Origin: SAR324 cluster bacterium
Lineage (GTDB): Bacteria > SAR324 > NAC60-12
Direction of reading: 5' to 3'
Assembly (NCBI GenBank): GCA_028281495.1
Contig: JANQJU010000010.1
Location: forward strand, 124,001-188,000
DNA length: 64,000 bases
Made by a program: the position numbers and the translations under genes. Positions 53,812 to 63,232 of this stretch are shown piece after piece. Every line of letters begins with the position of its first letter. Within the stretch, counting starts at the first letter, position 1. The notes under the pieces are model-generated. The model was not told the origin of the DNA. It did no database searches and worked only from the letters and a program-made list of their open reading frames with translations.

Positions 53812-54843
53812 TTACATCGCCTGAAGCTTTTTCAGGTAACTGGAGTCGACCGCTTTAACAATGTCTTCAAGTTCCAAGGGCTTAGGGATCGATTTTTGAT
53901 CGACGAGAAATAGTGAATGTTGCCGGAGGCCTTTCGCGATGTTCCCAGCTTCACCCGGAGCTGCCAACCAGTTGGAAGTCAATTGCTCTTCCAATTTGAG
54001 GAAACCGAAACCACGCATCAGTTTTTTAGCGACCTCATATTCGGTGCCAAGGCGCTTGGAAACGATCTTTGCCGCTTCGTCTGGTTTTTCATGATAGAAG
54101 TCAACGGTTCTCATGAATGCTTTTAGCCACTTCACGACGGTTTCTGGATACTCTTCAGCAAATTTCTTTCGCACGACAATATTATTCCAAGTTGGAAAAC
54201 CCATCTTACCAACAGTTCCACTCGCCATCATGACATGTCCTCCGTTGGAGATCATCGCACTGTAACCGGGATCCCAAATCCAAGCTCCGTCAATCAACCC
54301 GCCTTTGAACGCTCCGGCAGCTTCCATCGCACCCATGTCAATTACGGTCAGGTCCGATTCATCGATGTTGTACAAGTTGAGAACACGCATCAGGTGATAA
54401 TGAGCTGTTGAACCAAACGGAACTCCAATTTTTTTAGATTTCAAATCATTGACCACTTGAAGGTCTTGACTCACGATGAGGGCTTCGTTGTCGCCAAGGT
54501 CCATTTCAATTGCGATGATTTTGATCTCTAACCCGCGGCCTAATGCAATAGCGGTTGGGGTTGATCCTAATGAAGCGATGTCTAAATCACCTGAAGACAT
54601 GGCCAAAATCACATCCGATCCAGAGTCGAAGGTATTGAATTTCGTTTTGACTCCGGTTTCTTGTTCAAACCAACCTTCTGCCCAGCCGATTTTAAGAGTA
54701 CTAGGGTCGCCGAAGGTAGCGACATTAATCTGGTCGGGTTTTTCTTCTGCATGTAACGATGCTCCAAACGGGAGGAGCATCAGGCCTGCTACCAAGAAAA
54801 CCAATGAAACAAAGGTTTTCATTTTCTTTTTTTCCTCTCTCAT
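53812..54843 (-). CDS. ABC substrate-binding protein, taurine/sulfonate (TauA/SsuA) type
   Basis: A 343-aa exported protein (signal peptide to about 31, after SLHA) with the NMT1/TauA fold: QINVATFGDPSTLKIGWAEG, then FNTFDSGSDVILAMSSGDLD and ASLGSTPTAIALGRG, which form the ligand pocket, and PFGSTAHYHLM. The pattern is closer to taurine/sulfonate than to nitrate or thiamine precursor binders. The ATG at 54843 follows AAGGAGAAG. First gene of the importer; the 285-base gap upstream should contain its promoter. Confidence 0.92.
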   Translation of the reverse strand: MREEKKKMKTFVSLVFLVAGLMLLPFGASLHAEEKPDQINVATFGDPSTLKIGWAEGWFEQETGVKTKFNTFDSGSDVILAMSSGDLDIASLGSTPTAIALGRGLEIKIIAIEMDLGDNEALIVSQDLQVVNDLKSKKIGVPFGSTAHYHLMRVLNLYNIDESDLTVIDMGAMEAAGAFKGGLIDGAWIWDPGYSAMISNGGHVMMASGTVGKMGFPTWNNIVVRKKFAEEYPETVVKWLKAFMRTVDFYHEKPDEAAKIVSKRLGTEYEVAKKLMRGFGFLKLEEQLTSNWLAAPGEAGNIAKGLRQHSLFLVDQKSIPKPLELEDIVKAVDSSYLKKLQAM

Positions 54844-55128
54844 ATGACTTCTCCTTAGCTCAAAGTTAACAAATAACTGGAGTAGGTAGATCCTTACTCC
54901 GTTTTCCCAAAGGAGCTCCTAAAAATGCCCCCTACAACGTGGGATGAAAGCGAGTGGAAATCATAGCGACTATGCTATTGGAATCTGCTCGTAAAACGAT
55001 CCTTGCCGTTGCACTACAAACAGAGTTGCCCGTATTTCTTTCCCTCACTATTTAAGTAATTCACAAGCTTAGCGGATTAGACTATTCCTACTTGCTTAGT
55101 GTGGCTCAACACGCATACGGTGTTTGCT
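54844..55128. other. Upstream region of the importer operon
   Basis: Contains CATAG-cga-CTATG near 54962-54974 and no TGAAA-YCGR-TTTCA site. The gene-free stretch probably carries the importer promoter; none stands out. Confidence 0.35.
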
Positions 55129-56154
55129 TCACGCCAACTTCCGACAGGATTCACGAATGATAAGATCGGTATCTAAACAGTACTGACGGACTTGAGCAGG
55201 ATTTCCAGTCTCAATCATATCAAACAAGGCTTTTGCAGAAAGCCGCCCCATTTGCTCAGCGGGGACCCGTACCGTCGTCAACGGCGGGTGCATGTACGCG
55301 GAATATTCGATATCGTCAAAACCGGTAATGGAGATATCTTCTGGCACGCGAAATCCCCAATTTCTTACGGCTGCCATGGCCCCCATTGCCATCACATCGC
55401 TGACAAACGAGATGGCTGTAGGGCGATTGGACAAAGACAACAGTCGATCTGCCGCTTCTTTTCCATCCAACAGGGACGGTTCTGCTTCAACGATCAATTC
55501 AGGATCAAACGGAATTTGATGCGCTCGCAAGGCCTCCTTATACCCTTCGACTCGTTTCTTGACCCGACTAATTTTTGAGTACAAGCCTGCCACAAACCCG
55601 ATTCTTCGGTGATTGAGCTGGATCAAATACTCGGTCATCGCATAACTGGCATTGAAGTTATCAAAACCCACATGGTTGATCTTGTCGTTCGATAACTTTT
55701 CCCAGATCACCACGCAGGGAATGCCGCTTTCTATCAAGCTATGCACGACCTTTTCATGGCCTAAACACAATCCTGTGAGAATGACACCCGCAACATTACG
55801 TTCTCGAAATTGTCTTAAAACCTTCAATTCGATCTGTGGGTCGTAATGAGTATTGCCTAAAATGACGGAATAGCCTTTTGCCTGGGCCATTTCCTGAATC
55901 ATTAAAGTTGACGCTGCAAATCCGGCATCTTTGGTCGTGGGAATGGTTAATCCGATGACCATTGTTTTTTTTCGGGACAAGTCGGCCGCTGTGGCATCGT
56001 AGACATATTGATTTTCTTCCATTGCTGCCAAGACCCGTTGCCGGGTCGCCGGTTTGACCAATTCCGGCGAATGCAACACTCGTGAGACGGTAGCTGGCGA
56101 AAGATTCACCAAAGCTGCAATCTCTTTCATCGTAACTTTTGGACCATTTCCCAT
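55129..56154 (-). CDS. LacI-family transcriptional regulator
   Basis: A 341-aa repressor from the ATG at 56154. N-terminal helix-turn-helix (VTMKEIAALVNLSPATVSRVLHSPELV) and hinge, then a sugar-type effector domain (MVIGLTIPTTKDAGFAAST to DDIEYSAYMHPPLTTVRVPAEQMG). The frame is open to 56298, but that stretch overlaps a palindromic operator and lacks a ribosome site, so I exclude it. Likely to bind the TGAAA-YCGR-TTTCA palindromes upstream of itself (autoregulation) and in front of the orphan binding-protein gene at 48 kb. Effector unknown. Confidence 0.92.
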   Translation of the reverse strand: MGNGPKVTMKEIAALVNLSPATVSRVLHSPELVKPATRQRVLAAMEENQYVYDATAADLSRKKTMVIGLTIPTTKDAGFAASTLMIQEMAQAKGYSVILGNTHYDPQIELKVLRQFRERNVAGVILTGLCLGHEKVVHSLIESGIPCVVIWEKLSNDKINHVGFDNFNASYAMTEYLIQLNHRRIGFVAGLYSKISRVKKRVEGYKEALRAHQIPFDPELIVEAEPSLLDGKEAADRLLSLSNRPTAISFVSDVMAMGAMAAVRNWGFRVPEDISITGFDDIEYSAYMHPPLTTVRVPAEQMGRLSAKALFDMIETGNPAQVRQYCLDTDLIIRESCRKLA

Positions 56155-56271
56155 AGATCTTGGCACCCTTCTCGAAGATTTGTTCTGTAACTGTCCAGCA
56201 GTGCTGGAAACGTCAGCGTCCTTTCTTACTAAAAATTTGAGAGAGAATACCAAGATTGATTCAAATATACA

Positions 56272-56309
56272 TTTATTAAAAAATGAAATCGATTTCATTT
56301 TTTAATAAA
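56272..56309. promoter_or_regulatory. 38-bp perfect palindrome with LacI-type core
   Basis: Perfectly symmetrical over 38 bases around AAATGAAATC|GATTTCATTT. The core has the LacI-family pattern TGAAATCGATTTCA. It lies about 120 bases before the LacI gene and is a likely autoregulatory site; the AT-rich flanks may also make it a terminator-like hairpin. Confidence 0.75.
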
Positions 56310-56444
56310 GCTTTTCTATTGTTAATATTTTTTAATAATATCTTTTTTCTGATTTTAATTTTTTGAAATAACTATTTATTTTTCTTTCATTGAAAATCAA
56401 AACTCGATTGAGTGCGTATCATCTTAATTGATTTTTCGCCAAAA

Positions 56445-56462
56445 AATGAAATCGATTTCATT
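56445..56462. promoter_or_regulatory. Second LacI-type operator
   Basis: AATGAAATCGATTTCATT, an 18-bp perfect palindrome identical to the core of the first, with centres 163 bases apart (about 15.5 helical turns). The pair may allow DNA looping by a tetrameric or paired repressor. It lies between the LacI and sppA genes. Confidence 0.75.
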
Positions 56463-56545
56463 CTAGTTAGTAGAATGGAAGATCTGTTGTCAAGGTAAAA
56501 AAGATGGAATTATGAAAAATATGCTTCAGGAAAAGTGAACCAAAA

Positions 56546-57523
56546 TTACGGCATCCACAAATACATAAATGAGGGGGAGGTTTTCTGGATCAAAGATCCC
56601 ATATCCACATTGATCAAATTGATTTGAGGTGTCGCAGGAGGCAGACGACTATAAAGATTGTCCAAATAGGCTCCCGGGCGGTGATACATCACAATACTCA
56701 CGTCGTCTAAACCCGCCTCAACTTTGAGAGTTTCGACGGCATCTTCTAGGTAACCGATGTCATCAATCAAACCCGCCGTTTTCGCTTGAGGAGCCGTGTA
56801 GATTCGGCCATCCGCAAGAGGCTGTACATCAACAATGGTCATGTTACGACCACGTGCAACCAGTCGAACGAACTGACGATGGTGGGTTTCCAAAATTTCC
56901 TGAAATAGGCCTCGTTCATTGGTGCTCATAGGCCTGAATGGAGATCCCATACTTTTCAAATCTCCGGATTGGATCGTGTCGTTTTCGATACCGAGTTTTT
57001 GCAATAAACCTTGTGCATTGAAGTGTAACATCACAACACCAATACTCCCTACGAGTGCAGTCGGATGAGCGATTACTTTATCCGCAGCCATTGCAATGTA
57101 ATATCCCCCGGAAGCTCCGCGGGCCGAAATACTTGCGACAATTTTTTTACCTGTCTGTTTTCGGAACATCTGTAATTCGTGATAGACAATATCAGTGATT
57201 GTCACCTCACCACCGGGACTATTGATTCGTAATAAGACACCTTGCACGTCGTCATCTTTTGCGGCCTTTTCAAGTTGTTCACGGATTAATGCTGCGAACG
57301 GAACCTGTGGGCCGTTGGAAAATGGTAAGAGATCCAAGTCTTTTCCACCGATAACGCCACTGATATCAATCACAACAATTTTATCATCTCCGTCCCCCTC
57401 TACGACGGTTTCCTCCAGTGGTTTAAGTTTTGAGGAACCTCCAATGTTGAAGGTACACCCTCCTAAACTTCCTACAATCCACAAGGTAACGAACCAATAA
57501 ATAATGTGTTTCTGTGCTTTCAT
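56546..57523 (-). CDS. sppA: Signal peptide peptidase SppA, lipoprotein form
   Basis: A 325-aa membrane-anchored serine protease that clears cleaved signal peptides. It begins with a lipobox (GSLGGC, Cys23). Catalytic serine S138 is in SARGASGGYYIAMA and the lysine K190 in SGDLKSMGSPF. NSPGGEV shows the crotonase-like fold. The single-domain length is that of the short (B. subtilis-type) SppA. The ATG at 57523 follows AGGAAGC. Confidence 0.92.
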   Translation of the reverse strand: MKAQKHIIYWFVTLWIVGSLGGCTFNIGGSSKLKPLEETVVEGDGDDKIVVIDISGVIGGKDLDLLPFSNGPQVPFAALIREQLEKAAKDDDVQGVLLRINSPGGEVTITDIVYHELQMFRKQTGKKIVASISARGASGGYYIAMAADKVIAHPTALVGSIGVVMLHFNAQGLLQKLGIENDTIQSGDLKSMGSPFRPMSTNERGLFQEILETHHRQFVRLVARGRNMTIVDVQPLADGRIYTAPQAKTAGLIDDIGYLEDAVETLKVEAGLDDVSIVMYHRPGAYLDNLYSRLPPATPQINLINVDMGSLIQKTSPSFMYLWMP

Positions 57524-57626
57524 GCTTCCTATTTTCCCAATTTAGATGAACAATGGCGCGGATTAACATTTATTTAAGTTTCTTAACATCTTCAAATTCC
57601 TTCAAAAATACAAACAATTTTGATTT

Positions 57627-58913
57627 ATGCTGGCACGAATTCAATCTCAAGAAATGTCTGAGGTTCTGCAAAAAGCAATACAACAAAGACTCCTTAGCGA
57701 CGAGGACACTTCGATCATTTTTTATGACCTTTCCCGATTAACTCGTAAGCTTCAGCATTTACGAGAAGTTTTCCCTCCTTCGACCTTGCACGCCGTGGCA
57801 GTGAAAGCCAATCCGTTGACCGCCATTTTGAAGCTGATGAATCAGCAGGGAGTCGGTTCTGAGGCTGCGACTTTGCCAGAATTGTGTCTGGCGGAACATG
57901 CGGGCTTTTCTCCGAACCGCATTGTGTTCGATTCTCCTGTACGAACTCAACAAGAACTAAAATATGCACTCAACTTGGGGGTGCATGTGAACTTGGACTC
58001 TTTTCAAGAATTGCACCGGGTGGCCGAACTGATGGAGCAACGTCAGTATACTAGTACTATCGGAATGCGGATGAATCCTCAGGTTGGCTTCGGCAAAATC
58101 GCTTCCACCAGCTTGGGAGCGGAATACTCCAAGTTTGGCGTTCCGCTTCGAGACAACAAGGAACGTCTTAAAGAGAGCTTTGCGCGGTATCGATGGTTAA
58201 CCGGAGTGCATCTCCATATTGGCTCTCAAAGTTATGAAGTGGAGACCCTTGTGAAAGGCATCCGCCGTGTTTTGGACTTTGTGCAGGAAGCAAACGAATG
58301 GCTTACGCACAATAAGTATGAAAACCGTATTCGCATTTTTGACATCGGAGGAGGACTTCCTGTTTCTTACAAACAAACTGAAACCGATATTCCGATGGAG
58401 GCCTACAAAACTAAATTAGAGGAAGCGTGTCCAGAATTGTTCAATGGAAATTTTCAACTTATCACGGAGTTTGGCCGATACGTGCACGCAAACATAGGGT
58501 GGGTGGCTAGTCGTGTGGAGTATGTGAAGCAGGAATCCCAAATCGATACGATCAAGATCCACGTGGGGGCAGATTTATTTCTCCGAAAAGCTTACCATCC
58601 TCAGGATTGGCATCATGAGGTGACGGTGATGGCACCCGATGGTAAGATCAAAAATGGTCAAGTCAGTGATTATACCATTGCCGGCCCTCTATGTTTTGCC
58701 AGCGATATCATAGCCACTCACATCCCCCTGCCTCAAGTCGCTGAAGGTGATTATGTATTAATTCATGATGCCGGAGCCTATACCTTGAGTATGTGGTCTC
58801 GTTATAACAGTCGACAAGTACCAAAAGTGGTCGGTTATTATCAAAACGGTGATTCCTTTGAAGTACTCAAAGAGCGTGAAACGATCGAAGAAATTGTCGC
58901 GTTTTGGAGTTAA
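57627..58913 (+). CDS. PLP-dependent decarboxylase, group III (diaminopimelate/ornithine-type)
   Basis: A 428-aa enzyme with an alanine-racemase-type TIM barrel and a C-terminal beta domain. Schiff-base K60 is in HAVAVKANP; IGSQ(S)Y, FDIGGGLPVSY (glycine loop for the phosphate) and ITEFGRYVHA are typical; AGPLCFASD has the partner cysteine and DAGAYTLSMWSRYNSR closes the active site. The variation between DAP decarboxylase (LysA) and related ornithine-type members makes the substrate uncertain. The start could also be the ATG at 57654. Confidence 0.85.
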   Translation: MLARIQSQEMSEVLQKAIQQRLLSDEDTSIIFYDLSRLTRKLQHLREVFPPSTLHAVAVKANPLTAILKLMNQQGVGSEAATLPELCLAEHAGFSPNRIVFDSPVRTQQELKYALNLGVHVNLDSFQELHRVAELMEQRQYTSTIGMRMNPQVGFGKIASTSLGAEYSKFGVPLRDNKERLKESFARYRWLTGVHLHIGSQSYEVETLVKGIRRVLDFVQEANEWLTHNKYENRIRIFDIGGGLPVSYKQTETDIPMEAYKTKLEEACPELFNGNFQLITEFGRYVHANIGWVASRVEYVKQESQIDTIKIHVGADLFLRKAYHPQDWHHEVTVMAPDGKIKNGQVSDYTIAGPLCFASDIIATHIPLPQVAEGDYVLIHDAGAYTLSMWSRYNSRQVPKVVGYYQNGDSFEVLKERETIEEIVAFWS

Positions 58914-59024
58914 TACAGACTGTTTCTGCTGTGCCCATACTCAGAGCTATGATATGTTTCGTCCTGTTTGATCCGCTTGTGCTTTCTATCCTCTTCCGTC
59001 CGTAGATCCCACATCCTTCTTCTT

Positions 59025-60227
59025 ATGTCGTACCGCTTACATATTCTCGGGTTTCTGTGTTTTTGTCTGCATTTGGGGCTTATCCTTCATCACACGTATT
59101 GGACTGCGTCCCAGCAGAACACACGCTTGTTTCCAAGGCCAGAGTCGGTTCCGGTTACAGATCGTTGGCACAATTTTCTAGATCTTAACCGCTGGGACTC
59201 CGGCCACTACCGGACCATCGTGTTACAAGGTTATCGAAATTCTGAAGCGCCAGATCAGCCCTTACACACGATTCAGTGGTATCCCGGCTACCCTTTGATT
59301 GCGAAGGCTATTCATGGGGTAGTGGGTGGGAATCCGTATGTGATCTTTTCCGTTTTGTCAGCATTGTTTACTCTCGGGTTTTGGTTGCTGCTGTGGTCAC
59401 CAACAATGGCAACCGTCGTAGGGAAAAAAAGTTTGGCATGGACCAGTGTGCTGATACTCAGTTGGCCTGGAGGATTTTACTGGTTTGCTGGGATGACTGA
59501 GCCACTTGTAGGGCTCTTGATTCTGTTTTCGATTCATTTGCTATTCTGTCAAAAACTCAATGGAGTAGTGGCAGTGCTGGCTTATGGTACATCAGTGAAA
59601 CAAATCTTTATCCCTTTGGTGATTGCTATTTTCAGCTGGGAATGGTTGCGGGCCAAGCCCAAATCAGTATTCTTTTTCCTAAAGATTCCAGTCGCATTGG
59701 CAGGCTTTTTGGCCTTTGGGATCTATAGTTGGATCCATTTTAACAATTTTTGGGCTTCGAGTGACTTCACCATCCAAAACTATAAAAAAACAATTTCGGT
59801 ACTGAGTTGGTTCGACTTCAATAACTACGCAACTTATTTTTGGACCCGTGGCGGATTGATCACTTTTAGCAGCCTCTTATTTCTTTTGATTATAGCCGTT
59901 CGTGCGGCAGACCGCCTGCCTGCGAGAAAGGAATGGTTCTCTGCCCTCAAGAAAACCCATTCTTTGCCTCCTGAATTTTTACTATGGTGGCTAGCCTTCG
60001 CTTCCACCACCTTTTACGTATTGGGAGATGCCTACACAACCCATCCGTTTGCTTCAATTTTTCGATTTCAGACGACTAACATTCCACTCTTTTTATTGCT
60101 CGCTTGGCAGTTTAAGAATTTGCGGTGGTGGCAAGGTGCAGTAATTTTGTTTCCTTTGGCTTGGTGTTTCCTATTTTGGCAGAGGCAATACACGGTACAA
60201 TATTGGATGTGGCAATGGATTGCTTAG
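59025..60227 (+). CDS. GT-C membrane glycosyltransferase, PIG-V-like
   Basis: A 400-aa polytopic membrane protein (about ten helices) with NRWDSGHYRTIVLQGY after the first helix, the WDxxHY motif of PIG-V/GPI-mannosyltransferase-like GT-C enzymes, and QWYPGYPLIAKA. These use polyprenyl-phosphate sugars as donors. The ATG at 59025 (MSYRLHILG) is preferred to the one at 58968 because the first helix then starts directly. No glycan cluster is nearby; the TMTC-like and GT4 genes of the window could act on the same surface glycan. Confidence 0.75.
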   Translation: MSYRLHILGFLCFCLHLGLILHHTYWTASQQNTRLFPRPESVPVTDRWHNFLDLNRWDSGHYRTIVLQGYRNSEAPDQPLHTIQWYPGYPLIAKAIHGVVGGNPYVIFSVLSALFTLGFWLLLWSPTMATVVGKKSLAWTSVLILSWPGGFYWFAGMTEPLVGLLILFSIHLLFCQKLNGVVAVLAYGTSVKQIFIPLVIAIFSWEWLRAKPKSVFFFLKIPVALAGFLAFGIYSWIHFNNFWASSDFTIQNYKKTISVLSWFDFNNYATYFWTRGGLITFSSLLFLLIIAVRAADRLPARKEWFSALKKTHSLPPEFLLWWLAFASTTFYVLGDAYTTHPFASIFRFQTTNIPLFLLLAWQFKNLRWWQGAVILFPLAWCFLFWQRQYTVQYWMWQWIA

Positions 60228-60761
60228 AAGCTAATAGTTTTTAGGTAGTATTATTGGGATTCCAGAGTGCAAATACGGAAATAAAAAATCTAAACTGAAA
60301 GTTAGGGAAACTTCTTTTGGTTAGCAAAGTATTAAGTAACTGTTCGTACAGCATTATTTTTATGCTAGAAAAAATTAATCATTGATATCAGTTATTTTTA
60401 ATCTAACTAATTGATTTTAAAACGCTTATATTTTATTTTTTGGAATCAATAGCTTGGGGCTAATACCTTAATTTATAAGGTTTTCTTTTCGTTTGCTTTC
60501 CTTATTTAGATTTCATATTCTTCCTTTCGTTGCTGGGGCTGTTAAAACTATTCGGATGTAGTATTTAACTTTTCTTTAAGTAATTACCTACCTCATTAAT
60601 TCAATTTTTTTTTTTGAGTATTCAGACATGCTAACTTTTTATTGGGTTAGTATTCTGTACCACCCATCCAAAAGGATTTGGATCGTAGAGGAGACGGAAC
60701 TCCATACAGTTTTTAATGACTTAGTTCTTTTCCAAATGGACTTGGATAATTGGAGGTTGAG
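60228..60761. other. AT-rich gap upstream of dnaA
   Basis: About 530 bases, very AT-rich, with T-runs near 60605 and no TTATNCACA-type DnaA boxes that I can find. It could be a promoter region; evidence for an origin is lacking. Confidence 0.4.
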
Positions 60762-62285
60762 ATGGAGCTTGACCAGAGGTGGACTCTATTCAAAGAGCAC
60801 ATTGAAAAACAGTTAGAACCTGAAGATTATGAAGCATGGCTTGATGATCTTGAATTTGTTGAAATTTCCTCTCGACGTATTGCCATTGCCGGCATTCCCC
60901 ATCCCCTGTTTCGCGACGACATCTATAAAAATTACGACGGCTTATTTCGGACCTTGCTAGATAAGGTATTTCCCGAAAAGGCTCCGTTCCAACGCAAAAA
61001 GATAGAATATCGAGTTGGGGCTTATAGCCACGACAAGAAGGAAAATGTCCAAACTGAATTTACCTTCGAAGGCATGACTCAAAACGAGGTCATCGAAAGT
61101 CAAAAGCGCAGATCTAAAAAAGGACCCACCCAAAAGTCATCGGATGAACCGAAGGTAGTCACTTTTCAGAAGGTGACTCCTGTGGAACTCGAAAATGCCT
61201 TATTCAATCCCAAGTACAGCCTCGATAATTTTGTAACAGGAGACCACAATCAACTTGCTCATGGTGCTGCCTGTCGGATCATTCATGAAGCAGGAGCTTT
61301 GTATAACCCTTTTTTTGTTTATGGGGGGTTAGGTTTGGGCAAAACTCATTTGTTGGAAGCTTTAGGACAGGGCATTCAGAAGGTGCATCCAGATTGGAAG
61401 GTGCTCTATACGACTGCTGAAACCTTCCTCAATGATTTCATTTTACATCTCCAACAGCATAAAATGGCGCAATTTCGAGAACGCTATCGCAAAGTGGACG
61501 TCTTCATCCTGGACGATCTGCAAGTCTTAGGTGGAGCCAAGTCGTGTCAAGAGGAGTTACTCAACACAATCAACTCCCTTTCTCAATGTTCAAAACAGGT
61601 GATCATTGCGAGTCAGAAACTTCCTAAGGATATCAAAACATTAAATGACGGCTTGAGTTCTCGGCTGGAGTCGGGGTTGATGGCGGATCTACACACTCCT
61701 GATTTGGAAGGGAGAATGGCAATTTTACAAGGCAAAGCCAGTCGAGATCATATTATGTTGCCGCCGGAAGTTTGTTATTTTGTGGCACAGCATATTTATT
61801 CTGATGTACGCAAGATGGAAGGAGCGTTGATTCGGTTGGGGGCGCATGCCTCCTTGTTGCGTCAAAAGATCACGCTTCCATTGGCTAAAAAAACGTTAGC
61901 CGATCTTGTTGAGTTAGTTCCAGATATTCCGCGTGAGAGCGAAGAAGCCGTTCCAGTGGACCGCATTGAGAAGGTGTTTGAAAAGATTTGCAGCCTTTCT
62001 CAAGTCTCTCGTAAAGATCTCAAGTCCAATCGACGTGATAGTAAAGTAGTACGTGCTCGTCAAATGAGCATGTATCTCCTCAAAGAGCTAACAGATTTGT
62101 CACTTTCCGAAATAGGTGCTCAGTTTGGAGACCGCACTCATTCGGCGATTCATGCTGCTTTGAAAAAGGTAAGGAAAAAAATGGAATCTGATGAGGTCTT
62201 GCAGAGACAATTGCTTTCTATCAAAGCCGACCTCAGTCAAGTCACACCCGTTAAAGTCACTCCGCTTCGAGCAGTGGCAAAGTAG
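60762..62285 (+). CDS. dnaA: Chromosomal replication initiator DnaA
   Basis: A 507-aa AAA+ protein. Domain I (about 1-75), linker (about 75-140), AAA+ core with Walker A GGLGLGKTHLLEA (K194) and Walker B VFILDDLQVLG, sensor region SSRLESGLMADLHTPD, and a C-terminal DNA-binding domain with the signature GDRTHSAIHAALKKV. The ATG at 60762 has GGAGG five bases upstream; the TTG at 60750 is not needed. Neighbours are a lipoprotein and pldA; dnaN, recF and gyrB are not next to it, so the gene order around the origin is atypical or this is not the origin region. Confidence 0.96.
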   Translation: MELDQRWTLFKEHIEKQLEPEDYEAWLDDLEFVEISSRRIAIAGIPHPLFRDDIYKNYDGLFRTLLDKVFPEKAPFQRKKIEYRVGAYSHDKKENVQTEFTFEGMTQNEVIESQKRRSKKGPTQKSSDEPKVVTFQKVTPVELENALFNPKYSLDNFVTGDHNQLAHGAACRIIHEAGALYNPFFVYGGLGLGKTHLLEALGQGIQKVHPDWKVLYTTAETFLNDFILHLQQHKMAQFRERYRKVDVFILDDLQVLGGAKSCQEELLNTINSLSQCSKQVIIASQKLPKDIKTLNDGLSSRLESGLMADLHTPDLEGRMAILQGKASRDHIMLPPEVCYFVAQHIYSDVRKMEGALIRLGAHASLLRQKITLPLAKKTLADLVELVPDIPRESEEAVPVDRIEKVFEKICSLSQVSRKDLKSNRRDSKVVRARQMSMYLLKELTDLSLSEIGAQFGDRTHSAIHAALKKVRKKMESDEVLQRQLLSIKADLSQVTPVKVTPLRAVAK

Positions 62286-62365
62286 AAAATTTCTCAAGTT
62301 TTCCCACCAATTGCCGATACTTCTGACAAAGCCAATTTCTTTAGGGACTTCAGAAGGAGATCGAA

Positions 62366-63193
62366 ATGCAACATTTAAAATCTTGGTTGATAGGATTGGT
62401 GAGCTTGATGCTAGTGACGGGTTGTACAGGAAACGACTTCCAAATGCCGGGGCTGTACGGTAATCCATATGACCGTCCGGAAGTGCAAGCCGATTACCAA
62501 GGTTGGGTGGAAGAGGTCTCAGATGCCCAATGGAGGGCTGAAATTCGTAGGCAATTTGAAAATCCGTGGACTCAACCGGCTGAATTTCGAGAACCCGTGT
62601 ATCATGATTACCTGACTTACCAGAAAGCAACGCAAAGACGTTTGCGCACTATCAGCGACAAAGAGCGGCAAATCCGGCTTCAGGATTTTCAGTCACTAAC
62701 TGGCATTTTTGTTACCAGCATCGATTCGACCCAACGTAAAGGGGTGAATGTCATCCAAAAGAAAACTCTGAGAGATAGTCGACGCCGTCAAGCCGATGAA
62801 ATGCGATTTGGTGAGTTTTTAGTGGTGCAGGAAGAATTGTCGGAATTTCAACCTGAAGATGAGACCACATTTAATGATCGTCTTGCACGAAAGTTTGATA
62901 AATATTTGGAAGGGCAGAACGAGCGGGAAGAACGCCTTCCTAAAGAAGAACAAAAACTGAATCGGTTCAGTCGAGGAAGATTTGAGGAGTTTCTCGATCA
63001 TCAGGAAGACAAGGTTCGACGGCAACCAACTGAAGAGGTGAAAATCCAACGTTTCCAGAAAAATCGCTTTGATCAGTTTTTGGATCAGCAAGATTATAAA
63101 AGCAAAAAAGCCCCTCAAGACAATCGACGTCGTCAACGGGTCCAAACAGACCGATATGACGAATTCTTATCTCGACTGCCCAAACGAAAATGA
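62366..63193 (+). CDS. Repeat-containing lipoprotein, unknown function
   Basis: A 275-aa protein with a lipobox (LMLVTGC, Cys20). From about residue 145 on it has four to five degenerate units of about 30 residues, each ending in an RF(D/E/G)xFLxxQ-type motif (RFGEFLVVQ, KFDKYLEGQ, RFEEFLDHQ, RFDQFLDQQ, RYDEFLSRL), highly charged and helical. Likely an outer-membrane lipoprotein with a long periplasmic alpha-helical rod. The ATG at 62366 follows AAGGAGATCG. Confidence 0.75.
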   Translation: MQHLKSWLIGLVSLMLVTGCTGNDFQMPGLYGNPYDRPEVQADYQGWVEEVSDAQWRAEIRRQFENPWTQPAEFREPVYHDYLTYQKATQRRLRTISDKERQIRLQDFQSLTGIFVTSIDSTQRKGVNVIQKKTLRDSRRRQADEMRFGEFLVVQEELSEFQPEDETTFNDRLARKFDKYLEGQNEREERLPKEEQKLNRFSRGRFEEFLDHQEDKVRRQPTEEVKIQRFQKNRFDQFLDQQDYKSKKAPQDNRRRQRVQTDRYDEFLSRLPKRK

Positions 63194-63232
63194 GTATGAT
63201 CCACGAATTTCTGTAGATTGCTAAGGGATTGT

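Noticed and set aside
55129-56298. Longer LacI protein starting at 56298
   Set aside because: The extension overlaps the palindromic operator, lacks a ribosome site and is not like LacI N-termini.
60228-60761. Replication origin upstream of dnaA
   Set aside because: AT-rich but no DnaA boxes seen, and neighbouring genes are not origin-typical.
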